64,000 nt of DNA, taken from NCBI RefSeq assembly GCF_003335045.1, contig NZ_QOZG01000001.1:310001-374000 (forward strand), given 5' to 3'. Shown one piece after another: positions 51,152 to 62,688 of this stretch; the first letter of the stretch is position 1; each line of letters begins with the position of its first letter. A model generated the notes under the pieces. The model saw only the letters and a list, made by a program, of their open reading frames with translations. It made no database searches and was not told the DNA's origin. The position numbers and the translations under genes were made by a program. The DNA is from Paramesorhizobium salinisoli (GTDB taxonomy: Bacteria > Pseudomonadota > Alphaproteobacteria > Rhizobiales > Rhizobiaceae).

Positions 51152-51724
51152 ATGGACACTGCCTTGGTCTGCCTCGACTATATCATCGACATCATGCATC
51201 CCGATGGCAAGATTGCCCGCACGGCCGAGCAGGCCGCCAAGCGCGATATCATCGCCAAGGCGAACCGCGCTCTCGCGATAGCCGGCGACAAGGGCTGGTT
51301 GCGTATCCTCGTCAAGGTCGGCTTCGCGCCAGGCTATACCGATCAGCCGAAGCATTCGCCCTTGTTCGGCCGGGTGGATGAATTGGGAGCCTTGGCACTT
51401 GGAAGCCATGGTACCGAATTTCATCCCGACCTCGACGCGGCGAGCGCCGATCTCGTCATCGTCAAGCCACGGGTCGATGCTTTCTACGGCACAAACCTTG
51501 ATGCCGCCCTTCGGGCGCGGCGCATCGAACGGCTTGTCGTTTGCGGCGTCAACAGCGTGTGGGCGGTTGAGAGCACTGTGCGCTCCGCTCATGATCGCGA
51601 CTATGCCGTCTTTATCCTGGAGGACGCATGCGCGTCCGTTGACGAGGCACAGCACAGAAGCGCCATGGAGCGGCTTGCGGCTATCGCGAAGATCATCACA
51701 GTCGACGACCTCGCGCGCCTGTGA
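51152..51724 (+). CDS. Isochorismatase-fold hydrolase lacking the nucleophilic Cys
   Basis: A 190-residue cysteine-hydrolase-family protein. The catalytic Asp is D9 (VCLDYIIDIM) and the Lys is in VIVKPRVDAF. The motif that normally reads GVxTxxCVEST is GVNSVWAVESTVRS here, with Ala138 in place of Cys. EntB/PhzD-type isochorismatases also lack this Cys. It may be an isochorismatase, a different hydrolase, or a binding protein. AAGGAAG precedes the ATG. Its stop overlaps the start of the next gene by four bases (GTGA). Confidence 0.82.
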   Translation: MDTALVCLDYIIDIMHPDGKIARTAEQAAKRDIIAKANRALAIAGDKGWLRILVKVGFAPGYTDQPKHSPLFGRVDELGALALGSHGTEFHPDLDAASADLVIVKPRVDAFYGTNLDAALRARRIERLVVCGVNSVWAVESTVRSAHDRDYAVFILEDACASVDEAQHRSAMERLAAIAKIITVDDLARL

Positions 51725-52737
51725 CTCTGGCAATACGCCTCCGCTCCATCTTCGATGCACATCAGCTCGGCCAGGCAGCTCTTGTGCTGGCGCCGATCCT
51801 GGCGCTCTCCCTCGTCACTGGCTACGATGCCTGGCTGAAGGCGGCCGTCGTGACGATCTCGACCTTCATAGCCTTCGAGCGCGGTCGTCTCACGCCGCTC
51901 GGCGTGTTCCTGCATGCGATCGCCATTCTCGCGGGCTTCCTCCTCATGATTTCAGCACTCCGAGTGCCCCTGCTTTTCGTTCTCGCCGCCTCTCTGATGG
52001 CGGCCGGAGCGGTCTGGATGACGACCTATGGCCGCAAGCTGCGCTCGGTAGGCAATTTCACCTTCATCCCGGCTCTCTACATCGCCTGCGAAACGGCGGA
52101 AAACACGTCCCCTGGCATGTTCATGGCCCGCGCTGTCGAACTTCTGCCCTATCTCGCAGTCGGCGCGCTGCCGGTTCTCATCCTCGCTATCGTCCACGAA
52201 TTGATACCGGATACCGAGGCTGCGCAGCGTGCGCGAAACCTCTTTCGCTTGCGGCGGGACGGCGCCGATGAAGAGCGGATCGCTGCGGGCGAAGCGGTGA
52301 TCGCGGTCATTCTCGCTGTCGCAGCAGCCGCAACACTGGTCGAATGGCGTCATCTCGACCATGGCCAGTGGGTGGTGTGGTCGGCGGCAAGTGTTGTCAC
52401 GGGCGACGCGGCGACAGCGCATCTGAAGCTGCGCGATCGGGCAATCGGCGCCTTTCTGGGCGTCCCGGCAGGCATCGGCCTTGGCTTCTTTCTGCCGCAC
52501 GGGCCGCTCTCCTATGGTCTTGCGGTCGTCGCCTCCCTCATGACGCTGGTGGCGTTCCACTCCTACCGGCTGGGTTTCGGCACGCGCTGCGCGGCGATTG
52601 CCGTCGCGCTCGTCATCGCCGACCAGTCGACGGTGATCGCCGCGGAGCGTGTGGTCAACGTGCTGATTGGCGGCATCATCGGCGTGGCCTTCGTGTTCGC
52701 TGTCCATGCAATGGTGCGCATGTCTCGACCAGTGTAA
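51721..52737 (+). CDS. FUSC-like integral membrane protein
   Basis: A 338-residue protein with about ten hydrophobic helices in two halves, split by a charged cytoplasmic loop (RARNLFRLRRDGADEERIA, about 170-190). Segments such as HGQWVVWSAASVVTGDAATA and RAIGAFLGVPAGIGLGF resemble the FUSC/aromatic-acid-exporter family. It may export small aromatic compounds. It starts at a GTG that overlaps the isochorismatase-fold gene by four bases, so the two are translationally coupled. Function is inferred only. Confidence 0.78.
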   Translation: MTLAIRLRSIFDAHQLGQAALVLAPILALSLVTGYDAWLKAAVVTISTFIAFERGRLTPLGVFLHAIAILAGFLLMISALRVPLLFVLAASLMAAGAVWMTTYGRKLRSVGNFTFIPALYIACETAENTSPGMFMARAVELLPYLAVGALPVLILAIVHELIPDTEAAQRARNLFRLRRDGADEERIAAGEAVIAVILAVAAAATLVEWRHLDHGQWVVWSAASVVTGDAATAHLKLRDRAIGAFLGVPAGIGLGFFLPHGPLSYGLAVVASLMTLVAFHSYRLGFGTRCAAIAVALVIADQSTVIAAERVVNVLIGGIIGVAFVFAVHAMVRMSRPV

Positions 52738-52752
52738 GGCTGGATACGTCAC

Positions 52753-53103
52753 TCATGCCTTGAAGATCAACGCCGCGCCGCAGGCGATCAGCGCGAAACC
52801 CAACAGGTGCTGCCATGTCAGCGGCTCCTTGAGGTACAGCACCGAGAACGCCACGAAAACGGTGAGCGTGATCACTTCCTGTATCGTCTTCAGCTGCGAC
52901 GTCGAATAGACCTCGTGGCCGATGCGGTTGGCAGGAACCGCGAAGCAATATTCCAACAGCGCGATGCCCCAACTGACCAGGATCACCATGATCAGCGGTA
53001 CTTTGGTGAATTTGAGATGCCCATACCAGGCGAACGTCATGAAAACGTTGGAAGCGACCAGCATCAGGATGGGCAGGATAGAGGGAGATAAAAGCACCCG
53101 CAT
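52753..53103 (-). CDS. DUF486 family (DMT superfamily) small membrane protein
   Basis: A 116-residue protein with four hydrophobic helices. The family pattern includes NVFMTFAWYGHLKF, SWGIALLEYCFAVPANRIG and SQLKTIQEVITLTVFVAFSV. DUF486 proteins are small multidrug-resistance-like membrane proteins of unknown function. The ATG at 53103 has GAGG six bases upstream; longer in-frame starts add a hydrophilic tail absent from the family. Confidence 0.88.
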   Translation of the reverse strand: MRVLLSPSILPILMLVASNVFMTFAWYGHLKFTKVPLIMVILVSWGIALLEYCFAVPANRIGHEVYSTSQLKTIQEVITLTVFVAFSVLYLKEPLTWQHLLGFALIACGAALIFKA

Positions 53104-53340
53104 AGGCGTCCTCGAAAAAAGCACAACGCCCGCCATTGCGCGAGGAGCGGCTGGAAAATCAAGAGTATAACGCCTGGAATGCTGATCCGCCGCGGTGATA
53201 TCACGGCGACGCCGCTTTTCGGACACAGCTCTTAACGCCGGCGCTGACTCTTCCTTTACGCTTGCCGCCTATCGTCGCCCCGTTCCAGCATCAATGTGGA
53301 TCAGGCGCCGGCGTTGAGGCGCAGCAGGAAGTATTTGGAC

Positions 53341-54129
53341 ATGAGTATCCCGTTGTCCCGGCTCCGTTTGCAGTCTCGCCTTGCCGTGATTCTGGCTGTC
53401 GGCGCGGCAGCCTTCATCGCTTCATGTTCGCGCGAGACGGTTCGCCGCCCTGAAGCCGATGTCGGTATGTCGCTTTCCGCACCGGCCAGCCAACCTCCGG
53501 CCGAAGAACAGACCTACGGATTCCTGCCGCCGGTTGAAAATCCGGTGACCACAGGTGAAAATATCTACGCGCAATCCTCCGACGAAATGGCCTGCCGCCT
53601 GCGGCTGAAGCGGCTCGGCGTAGTCTTTTCGGAACTTCCGCCGATCAATGATGGTGGATTCTGCCGTATCGACAATCCCATTCTGGTGTCGGGTTTTGCC
53701 GGCGGCGCGATCGGCTTCAAGCCCGCCGCCAAGCTCAATTGCGCGATCACTGAGGCCTTCGCCCGCTGGGTCAAGGGAGATCTCGTGCCGTCGACGCGTC
53801 TGCGCTATCTCTCCGGTGTCGACACCATCTACAATGCCGGCGGATATTCCTGCCGCACGATGAACCACCGGCGCGGCGCCAGGATGTCGGAACATTCGCG
53901 CGGCAATGCCATCGACGTTACCCGGATCAAGCTCAACAACGGCAAAGCGGTGAAAGTGCATAAGCCCGGCTGGTTTTCCTTCCGCGAGCGCGGATTGCTC
54001 AACAGCGTACGCGCCGAGGCTTGCGATTATTTCACGACCGTACTCGGCCCCGGCTACAACCGCGAGCACAATGACCATTTCCACTTCGACCTCATGCACA
54101 GGCGCAACGGCTACCGCGCCTGCCGATAA
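53341..54129 (+). CDS. Extensin-like domain lipoprotein
   Basis: A 262-residue exported protein. A lipoprotein signal ends AAAFIASCSRE with a lipobox Cys near residue 29. The C-terminal extensin-like domain contains YSCRTMNHRRGARMSEHSRG, then NAIDVTRIKL and NREHNDHFHFDL. The SEHSxGxAID and HNDHFH motifs place it with VanY/M15-like peptidase folds (zinc-binding His/Asp). It is probably a periplasmic cell-wall enzyme. The start was set at 53341; an earlier GTG at 53296 would place 15 residues before the signal. Confidence 0.85.
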   Translation: MSIPLSRLRLQSRLAVILAVGAAAFIASCSRETVRRPEADVGMSLSAPASQPPAEEQTYGFLPPVENPVTTGENIYAQSSDEMACRLRLKRLGVVFSELPPINDGGFCRIDNPILVSGFAGGAIGFKPAAKLNCAITEAFARWVKGDLVPSTRLRYLSGVDTIYNAGGYSCRTMNHRRGARMSEHSRGNAIDVTRIKLNNGKAVKVHKPGWFSFRERGLLNSVRAEACDYFTTVLGPGYNREHNDHFHFDLMHRRNGYRACR

Positions 54130-54165
54130 GGATTCAGGAACAGCAACTTGGAGCCGGCACCTGAA

Positions 54166-54564
54166 TCAACTGGTGAGCGGCGCCCCCGGTACTGGCGTCG
54201 GCTTCCCGTTCTTGTCGAGGGCGACCATGATGAATTCGGCATGGGTGACGAGTTCCAGATTGAGCGTCAGATAGCGCTGAGCCCATGCCTGGACTTTCAG
54301 CGTGATCGAGCTGCGCCCGACGCGGATGATATCGGTATAGATGCAGAGCGTGTCGCCGATCTTGACCGGCTTGGCGAAGGACATCTCGTTGACGGCGGCA
54401 GTCACGACGCGGCCCTGCGCCCGCTCCGCCGCATGTATCCCGCTGGCGGAATCCATCTGCGCCATCACCCAGCCGCCGAAAATATCTCCAGCGGCATTGG
54501 CATCGCGCGGCATGGCCTGGGTGCGCAGCGTGAGTACCCCGGTTGGGCTTGCCTCTTTCGTCAT
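54166..54564 (-). CDS. Acyl-CoA thioesterase (YciA type)
   Basis: A 132-residue hot-dog-fold thioesterase. The signatures MPRDANAAGDIFGGWVMAQM and VTAAVNEMSFAKPVKIGD are those of YciA and related hexameric enzymes, with Asp in the ANAAGDIFGG active-site turn. It hydrolyses short-to-medium acyl-CoA. The ATG at 54564 has AAGGA nine bases upstream; the longer frame has no support. It is convergent with the extensin-like gene and shares an 8-bp inverted repeat (54131-54167) at the stop. Confidence 0.9.
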   Translation of the reverse strand: MTKEASPTGVLTLRTQAMPRDANAAGDIFGGWVMAQMDSASGIHAAERAQGRVVTAAVNEMSFAKPVKIGDTLCIYTDIIRVGRSSITLKVQAWAQRYLTLNLELVTHAEFIMVALDKNGKPTPVPGAPLTS

Positions 54565-54851
54565 TATCGATCGTCCTTTCGTTGGATACGGGAACCAGAA
54601 TCGCACCCTGCCGCCATGATGATGCAGGGCGGAACCGGTGAGAAGCGATTTATACGACCCCGCCTATAGGTCTGGTCTGTGGCAGGTGTATGCCAAACGC
54701 AACAGTCTGCCGCCCAATGCCATCGACCCGTGGATATCGAGGCGATCACGGTTGCGGCACCGCCCGATTGCTGTTGTTGTGCTCACATCCTCCGCAGGTT
54801 GCTTGCGGGATTTCGTAGAAATGAAACCGCAGGCGGACGCCGGGACACCTG

Positions 54852-56012
54852 ATGACCACAGCACGAATTTCCGCGCTTCTGCTGACGCTGCTGTTCCTGG
54901 CAGGATGCGGCGGACCGCGGGCGGTCCTGTGGCACGGCCCCAACAGTAACGATATCGTGGTCGATACGGCGGCAAAACCGGCCGACATCGTGCCCATCTA
55001 TGTGGCCACCAGCCGCCAGCGTTCCAACGACCTGTCCCTGCCCTACAATGCCAAGCGCTCGCCCAAGCTCAATTTCGCGCGGGTCGATGTCGGCATTCCG
55101 TCCGCCCACAAGAGCGGATTCGTCGAATCGACCGGCTACAAGCCCAACCCGGCCAAGAATTTTGCCGCCGTCGCCTTCCAGCCCTATGACAACGGCAAGG
55201 TCTTCCTTGAAAAGCTGAATGCCGCTCTTGCCGCCCGCCCGGCGGACGAGCAGGAAATTCTGCTCTTCGTGCATGGCTACAACAACAATTTCGCCGACAG
55301 CACCTTCCGTGAGGCACAGTTCGTCCACGATTTCGGCTTCAAATCGGTCGCCGTCCATTATGCCTGGCCGTCCGCCGGTTCGCTGGGCCTCTATGCCTAT
55401 GACCGCGATAGCGCCAATTTCGCCCGCGACGGGCTTGCCGAATTGCTCGAGATCGTCAGCCGGAGCAAGGCCAAGCGTATCCTCCTGGTGGGCCATTCCA
55501 TGGGCACGCTGGTGGTCATGGAGGCCCTGCGCACGCTTGCCATCTCCGGTAAACGCGAGCCCCTCGACCGGCTGACCGGCGTCATGCTCGCCGCCCCCGA
55601 TATCGACGTCGACGTATTCGAGGAGCAGGTCAGGGATATCGGCAAATTGCCGCGTCCCTTCGCCGTTTTGGTTTCCAGCAAGGACCGGGCGCTCAACCTC
55701 TCCGGCCGCATCACAGGCGGCCATCCTCGGGTCGGCGACGGATCCAGTATTCAGATGTTGCGGGACAACGGCATAGCCGTGCTCGACCTTTCCGCTGTTG
55801 ATGGCGGCAGCCATGACGTCTTCGCCAGTTCGCCCACTTTGATGACGCTCGTGCGCCGGGGCGGTTTGACGGAACGCACCCTGCAAGGCGAAGGCCAGAC
55901 GCCGGGCGAGGCGATCCTTGCCGACGGTTCCTCCGTCATTGAGGGCGCGGCCTCTCTGGTCATCTACCTGCCGGTACGCATCTTCACCGCCGCCGCCGGA
56001 CTGCAGCGATGA
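54852..56012 (+). CDS. Lipoprotein alpha/beta hydrolase (DUF900 family)
   Basis: A 386-residue exported protein. The lipobox LLFLAGC ends at residue 19. The DUF900 domain starts near PIYVATSRQR, with VHGYNNNFADSTFR as the oxyanion region. The catalytic Ser is in LLVGHSMGTLVVMEA (about residue 218). The likely His is in GGSHDVFAS. It probably hydrolyses an ester in the periplasm; the substrate is unknown. The ribosome-binding site is weak. A separate small SH3 gene follows after about 80 bp. Confidence 0.85.
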   Translation: MTTARISALLLTLLFLAGCGGPRAVLWHGPNSNDIVVDTAAKPADIVPIYVATSRQRSNDLSLPYNAKRSPKLNFARVDVGIPSAHKSGFVESTGYKPNPAKNFAAVAFQPYDNGKVFLEKLNAALAARPADEQEILLFVHGYNNNFADSTFREAQFVHDFGFKSVAVHYAWPSAGSLGLYAYDRDSANFARDGLAELLEIVSRSKAKRILLVGHSMGTLVVMEALRTLAISGKREPLDRLTGVMLAAPDIDVDVFEEQVRDIGKLPRPFAVLVSSKDRALNLSGRITGGHPRVGDGSSIQMLRDNGIAVLDLSAVDGGSHDVFASSPTLMTLVRRGGLTERTLQGEGQTPGEAILADGSSVIEGAASLVIYLPVRIFTAAAGLQR

Positions 56013-56093
56013 GCCAGGCGCGGCGGTCAATCGGAACATTTCCTCCCGATTGACGTTATCGAACCGGGACAATCCGCAGAACGGAGCGCATCC

Positions 56094-56636
56094 ATGAAAT
56101 CCTTGTTGCGAACTGCCGTACTGGCCGCAGGGGTACTAGCCACGACCTTTGCACAGGCCGCTACCGCGCTGGTGACCACCGATTTGAACCTGCGCACTGG
56201 ACCGGGAACGCGCTATGCCGCTATCGGCGCGATCCCCAACGGTGCACGCGTCCATGTCAACGGCTGCACCGCGGGCTATGGCTGGTGCCGCGTCAATTAT
56301 GGCGGCACGGCCGGTTGGGCCTCCTCGCGCTATCTTGCGATCCGGGAAGGGTCAGTAGGTTCCTCAGGCGATTTCGGCAACAGCGCCGCCGCCATCGGCA
56401 TTCCGCTGATCGCCGGGGCGCTGATCGCCGGCGCATTGAGCGACCGCCATTATGACCGCGACCGTTATTATTACCGTGATCGCTGGCACCGTCGGCAATG
56501 GGACGGCCGGTGGGACAGGCCGCGCTGGCGCGACCGGCCGCGCTACTGGGATCGTCCCCGTTTTGACCGGGACCGCCCACGCTGGTACGGCAGACGCATC
56601 CGGCCAGGCATGGGAGACGGCCCGCACGGCCAATAG
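56094..56636 (+). CDS. Exported bacterial SH3-domain protein with basic Arg/Trp-rich tail
   Basis: A 180-residue protein. The signal peptide ends TTFAQAATA. A bacterial SH3 domain (about residues 24-85) has NLRTGPGTRYAAIGAIPNG and GWCRVNYGGTAGWASSRYL. A hydrophobic stretch (AAAIGIPLIAGALIAGAL) follows, then a tail rich in Arg, Asp, Tyr and Trp with repeated WDRPRWRDRPRYWDRPRF-like units. SH3b domains bind peptidoglycan peptides. CGGAG precedes the ATG. The tail may be disordered or nucleic-acid/wall binding; function is unknown. Confidence 0.8.
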   Translation: MKSLLRTAVLAAGVLATTFAQAATALVTTDLNLRTGPGTRYAAIGAIPNGARVHVNGCTAGYGWCRVNYGGTAGWASSRYLAIREGSVGSSGDFGNSAAAIGIPLIAGALIAGALSDRHYDRDRYYYRDRWHRRQWDGRWDRPRWRDRPRYWDRPRFDRDRPRWYGRRIRPGMGDGPHGQ

Positions 56637-56764
56637 TCCGGCAGCCAATTTCGATATGCTCCTGACAACGTAATGTCAGGAGACCCCGATATGAGATGAG
56701 GGCCGTGGGGGCTTTTGGTCGACGCGCCCTTTTCATTTTTCCTGACTCTCTCCATATTGGACCC

Positions 56765-59593
<2,829 letters not shown>

Positions 59594-59653
59594 GCGGCCG
59601 CGATCCGCCTGGCCTTCATTCGCTTTCGACGGCTACCCGACAATAACCACACT

Positions 59654-60061
59654 TCAGGAGGGTGCGTTTTCCAGCAATGCTTTCAACTGCTGCAGATCGC
59701 GCTTGACCCAACCGGCATCCTCCAGGAACCGCTCCTCATCCATGCCTTCGATCCGGAATAGCGTGAAGATCACTTCACTGCCGCTGCCATTTCGAATGAC
59801 GCGCAAGGGGATGTAAACCTCCGTTCCATCAGCCAGGATGACCGTATGGTCGGCAACGCCGAATTCATTGGACGGCGAGAACAATATCCGCACGCGGCCC
59901 GATGGGCCGTCCGCGAACCATCCCTCTGCAGATTTTTCGAGACCGCTGGCGAGGCCGGACGCCCATAAGGGGAAATTTTCGGGCCGCGCCAGGAATGGAC
60001 TGACCTCAAGCCAGGGCCGGTCGATGGCGATGCTGATGGTGTGGCTCTCGTAGGTGCTCAT
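59654..60061 (-). CDS. SRPBCC-superfamily protein, unknown function
   Basis: A 135-residue protein of about the size of a START/SRPBCC fold. Features include SIAIDRPWLEVSPFLARPEN near the start, FPLWASGL, and FTLFRIEGMDEERFLEDAGW near the end, where a C-terminal helix closes the ligand cavity. The ligand is unknown. The ATG at 60061 has AAGGA eight bases upstream. It lies downstream of the Kazal-type lipoprotein gene on the same strand, with a 14-bp inverted repeat between them. Confidence 0.72.
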   Translation of the reverse strand: MSTYESHTISIAIDRPWLEVSPFLARPENFPLWASGLASGLEKSAEGWFADGPSGRVRILFSPSNEFGVADHTVILADGTEVYIPLRVIRNGSGSEVIFTLFRIEGMDEERFLEDAGWVKRDLQQLKALLENAPS

Positions 60062-60107
60062 ACGCATTTTCCTTCAAATGATCGCAGAAGCCTCTCACCC
60101 ACAAGCT

Positions 60108-60157
60108 GTCCTCTTCTTCCCCGCTCCAAGCTTGTCGCCCGACGGGAAGAAGAGGAC
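60108..60157. repeat. Perfect 14-bp inverted repeat
   Basis: GTCCTCTTCTTCCC (60108-60121) and GGGAAGAAGAGGAC (60144-60157) are perfect inverted arms around a 22-nt loop. It has no T-tract. It lies between the Kazal lipoprotein gene and the SRPBCC gene. Confidence 0.8.
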
Positions 60158-60170
60158 GCCTTGCGGCATA

Positions 60171-60623
60171 TTATCTGCAGGGACCTCTGTCGATGACCCT
60201 ATAGCCGCCGCGTTCCGCCTCGCAGGAGTTCGGGAAGGTCTGGATGGACCTGCCCCGGCGCCCGCAGACGGGAGCATATTCTTTCGTGCAGAACTCCGGC
60301 CGCTCCGGCCTGCCGGGACGCGGTGGGCGAACCGGCCCCGGTCCCCCTCCACCATTCCAGCTTCCGCCATTCGGACGGCCGCCGCATTCGCCACGACCCA
60401 CGACCCGGAAGCCTTCCGCGCCTGCCTGGCAGGCATTGCCGAAAGTTTGACGCGTCCGGCCGCGCTCGCCGCAAACCGGCGCATAGATCATCGGGCACAT
60501 CTGCTGACCGCCGGGCTGCATTCCGGGAGCAGAACCGCCACCGTCCTCGACGGCAACACAGCCCGCCAGCAGCAGCGCCGCAAGCGCGCCTAGACCACGC
60601 ATTCCCTTGGGGATGAACGTCAT
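60171..60623 (-). CDS. Kazal-type serine protease inhibitor lipoprotein, two domains
   Basis: A 150-residue exported lipoprotein. The lipobox ALLLAGC ends at residue 22. Two Kazal-like repeats follow: CPMIYAPVCGERGR ... NACQAG ... GRGEC (about 43-80) and CTKEYAPVCGRRGR ... NSCEAE ... RGPC (about 112-149). The linker between them is Gly/Pro-rich. Each repeat has C-x7-C and further cysteines, fewer than a classical six-Cys Kazal domain. Kazal domains inhibit serine proteases; a target here is unknown. GGAGAGGG precedes the ATG at 60623. Confidence 0.85.
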   Translation of the reverse strand: MTFIPKGMRGLGALAALLLAGCVAVEDGGGSAPGMQPGGQQMCPMIYAPVCGERGRTRQTFGNACQAGAEGFRVVGRGECGGRPNGGSWNGGGGPGPVRPPRPGRPERPEFCTKEYAPVCGRRGRSIQTFPNSCEAERGGYRVIDRGPCR

Positions 60624-60867
60624 GAAACCCTCTCCTTGTGCCATGCTGGGACCGCACCGCGCAAAGCCTGCGCGATTCCCGTCACCATGCTATGGTAAGG
60701 CAGCACGTCATAATCGCAAGCAGAACACAAACGTACTGGAAGAAAGCCTTCACCACCCCAGCATTGCTTGCTTCGCTTTTTGTCACGTCTATGCTTATTC
60801 TTTGCGGAAACGGCGGTTGCTGCGAATGAGGGCACAGCATTTGGGCAAAAGGAAATCCAGCTTCACG

Positions 60868-61899
60868 ATGGACGTCATGCGGCGACGGCTCGGTGGCCTC
60901 CTCCACAGCGCCCTGGTTGTCGGCTGTTTGCTGGGTTTGAACTCGACAAGCGCAGAAGCCACCCCCGCGCCGGCGAGCCCTCCGCCCGTCACGGCTCCTG
61001 TCTCGCCTCCCGTCACGCCCCCGGACTTGACTGAACAGCCTCCGGCAACCGGCACACCGGCATCGCCGCCGCAAACCTCCCCGGAAAAACCAGCGGCGGC
61101 CAAACCAGCGGAGACGACTCCGACAAAACCGAAGGAAGCGCCAACCGTCGCCCAGATATGCTCTTTGATCGCCACGCATGCCGACGGATATGGCGTACCG
61201 CGCGATTTCTTCGCCCGACTGATCTGGAAGGAAAGCCGCTTCAATTATTTGGCTGTCAGTCCCGTCGGCGCGCAGGGCATAGCCCAGTTCATGCCCTACA
61301 CGGCCAAGGAGCGCGGTCTCGCCAATCCGTTCGACGTCAGCCAGGCCATTCCCGCCTCGGCCTCCTTGCTCAAGGATTTGCAGGCTGCTTTCGGCAGTTG
61401 GGGATTGGCCGCTGCGGCCTACAATGCCGGTGCCGGACGGATCTCTTCATGGCTCAAATCAGGCGGGTTCCTGCCGCTCGAAACCGAGGGATATGTGCTC
61501 GACATCACCGGCCAGCCGGCGGATGATTTCGCCGCAGGCGCAAAACTGCAGCCACGGCCCCTCAACGCCAAGCTTACCTTCGACCAGGCATGTCGTCGCC
61601 TGCCCGTCGTCAGGGCTGCCACCGTTCCCATGGCGCGCATCAAGCCCAAGCCTTGGGGCGTCCAGGTGGCCGGCAATTTTCGACGCTCCGCCGCGCTCGG
61701 GCAATGGGAGCGGACCAAACGCCAGTTCGGGCCCGTCCTCAAGAACAGCTTCGCGGTGGTCAGCCGTGTCCGCTCGCCACTGGGCCGGGGCGGCATCTAT
61801 GCCGTCAGGATCGGCGCCGACAGCCGCTCCGAGGCTGATCGCATCTGCAGCAGTCTGCGCTCGGCCGGTGGCGCCTGCATTGTGTTGAAAAATCGTTGA
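60868..61899 (+). CDS. Lytic transglycosylase (SLT) with C-terminal SPOR-like domain
   Basis: A 343-residue exported protein. The signal peptide (LLHSALVVGCLLGLNSTSAEA) is followed by a Pro/Ala/Thr-rich spacer. The SLT domain (about 100-215) has FFARLIWKESRFN with the catalytic Glu, VSPVGAQGIAQFMPYTA, and AAAAYNAGAGRI. The C-terminal ~80 residues (WGVQVAGNF ... GGIYAVRIG) resemble a SPOR peptidoglycan-binding domain. It cleaves the glycan strand of peptidoglycan, perhaps at division sites. Start chosen at 60868 so that the signal peptide is near the N-terminus; 60826 and 60877 are alternatives. Confidence 0.85.
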   Translation: MDVMRRRLGGLLHSALVVGCLLGLNSTSAEATPAPASPPPVTAPVSPPVTPPDLTEQPPATGTPASPPQTSPEKPAAAKPAETTPTKPKEAPTVAQICSLIATHADGYGVPRDFFARLIWKESRFNYLAVSPVGAQGIAQFMPYTAKERGLANPFDVSQAIPASASLLKDLQAAFGSWGLAAAAYNAGAGRISSWLKSGGFLPLETEGYVLDITGQPADDFAAGAKLQPRPLNAKLTFDQACRRLPVVRAATVPMARIKPKPWGVQVAGNFRRSAALGQWERTKRQFGPVLKNSFAVVSRVRSPLGRGGIYAVRIGADSRSEADRICSSLRSAGGACIVLKNR

Positions 61900-62247
61900 C
61901 AACCCACACGGGCAGAAGAATTCTCCTGTCAAACCGGGGCCTGAAGCTTATACTGCATGCGGCTAAAATAAGGCGAAATAGTTTTGCCTGCCAAAATTCA
62001 CTTGCCAAAAATCTCTTCATGGATCAGTCTCACCTCGTTCGGGCATTTTGCGAACAATGGAAGACTGGAAGAACGGCGCGCCGGAACCGCTATAAGTCCC
62101 GGGCCGGGAGTTTCCTGGCAATGATCGGCTCCTTCCCTGATTTCGAGAACTGCCTGCATGACCCTCCGCCGGGCGTGGTGCGCATGGCGGTTCTACTAAA
62201 CCCGCTTTCCCGGAGGGAAGCGGCGCCAAGGAAAAGGAACGGATCCC
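61900..62247. other. Intergenic region and cold-shock gene leader
   Basis: A 348-bp gap between the transglycosylase and the second cold-shock gene. The right half is GC-rich and could form a structured leader, as cold-shock genes often have. No ORF or known RNA was recognised. Confidence 0.5.
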
Positions 62248-62463
62248 ATGGCACAGACCGGTTCGGTCAAATTCTTCAACAGCGAAAAAGGTTTCGGCTT
62301 CATCAAGCCGGATAATGGCGGCCCGGACATCTTCGTCCACATCTCCGCCGTGCAGGCCTCCGGTCTCACGGGCCTGGCCGACAATCAGAAAGTTTCCTTC
62401 GACACTGAGCCGGATCGCCGCGGCAAGGGACCGAAGGCTGTGAACATCGCGGTCGCTGACTGA
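62248..62463 (+). CDS. Cold-shock domain protein (CspA family), second copy
   Basis: A 71-residue cold-shock domain. RNP1 is KGFGFIKP and RNP2 is DIFVHISAV, both intact. Compared with the gene at 37899 it differs at the N-terminus and C-terminus, so it is a paralogue. It binds single-stranded nucleic acid and may act in the cold or as a general RNA chaperone. AAGGAAC precedes the ATG. A strong terminator follows. Confidence 0.95.
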   Translation: MAQTGSVKFFNSEKGFGFIKPDNGGPDIFVHISAVQASGLTGLADNQKVSFDTEPDRRGKGPKAVNIAVAD

Positions 62464-62490
62464 CATTCCGTTCCCGGTCCTACCGGAACG

Positions 62491-62518
62491 AACCCCGGCC
62501 GCAAAGCCGGGGTTTTTT
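62491..62518 (+). terminator. Terminator after the second cold-shock gene
   Basis: ACCCCGGC-CGCAAA-GCCGGGGT then TTTTT, 28 bases after the stop codon. Confidence 0.93.
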
Positions 62519-62688
62519 GTTGTTCGCTCAACACCCCCTGCGATCTCCCGCCATTGATCTGAGCCATAATAATACCGCGTTGGCCGTTCAGCTTGTGTTC
62601 ATACAGGTTTGGATAAACCTGCAACCAGGTTGGGATAGAAGCGTTATCCCCACCGGAAATTTCCATGCTTCTGAAGGAGGCAAAAAAA

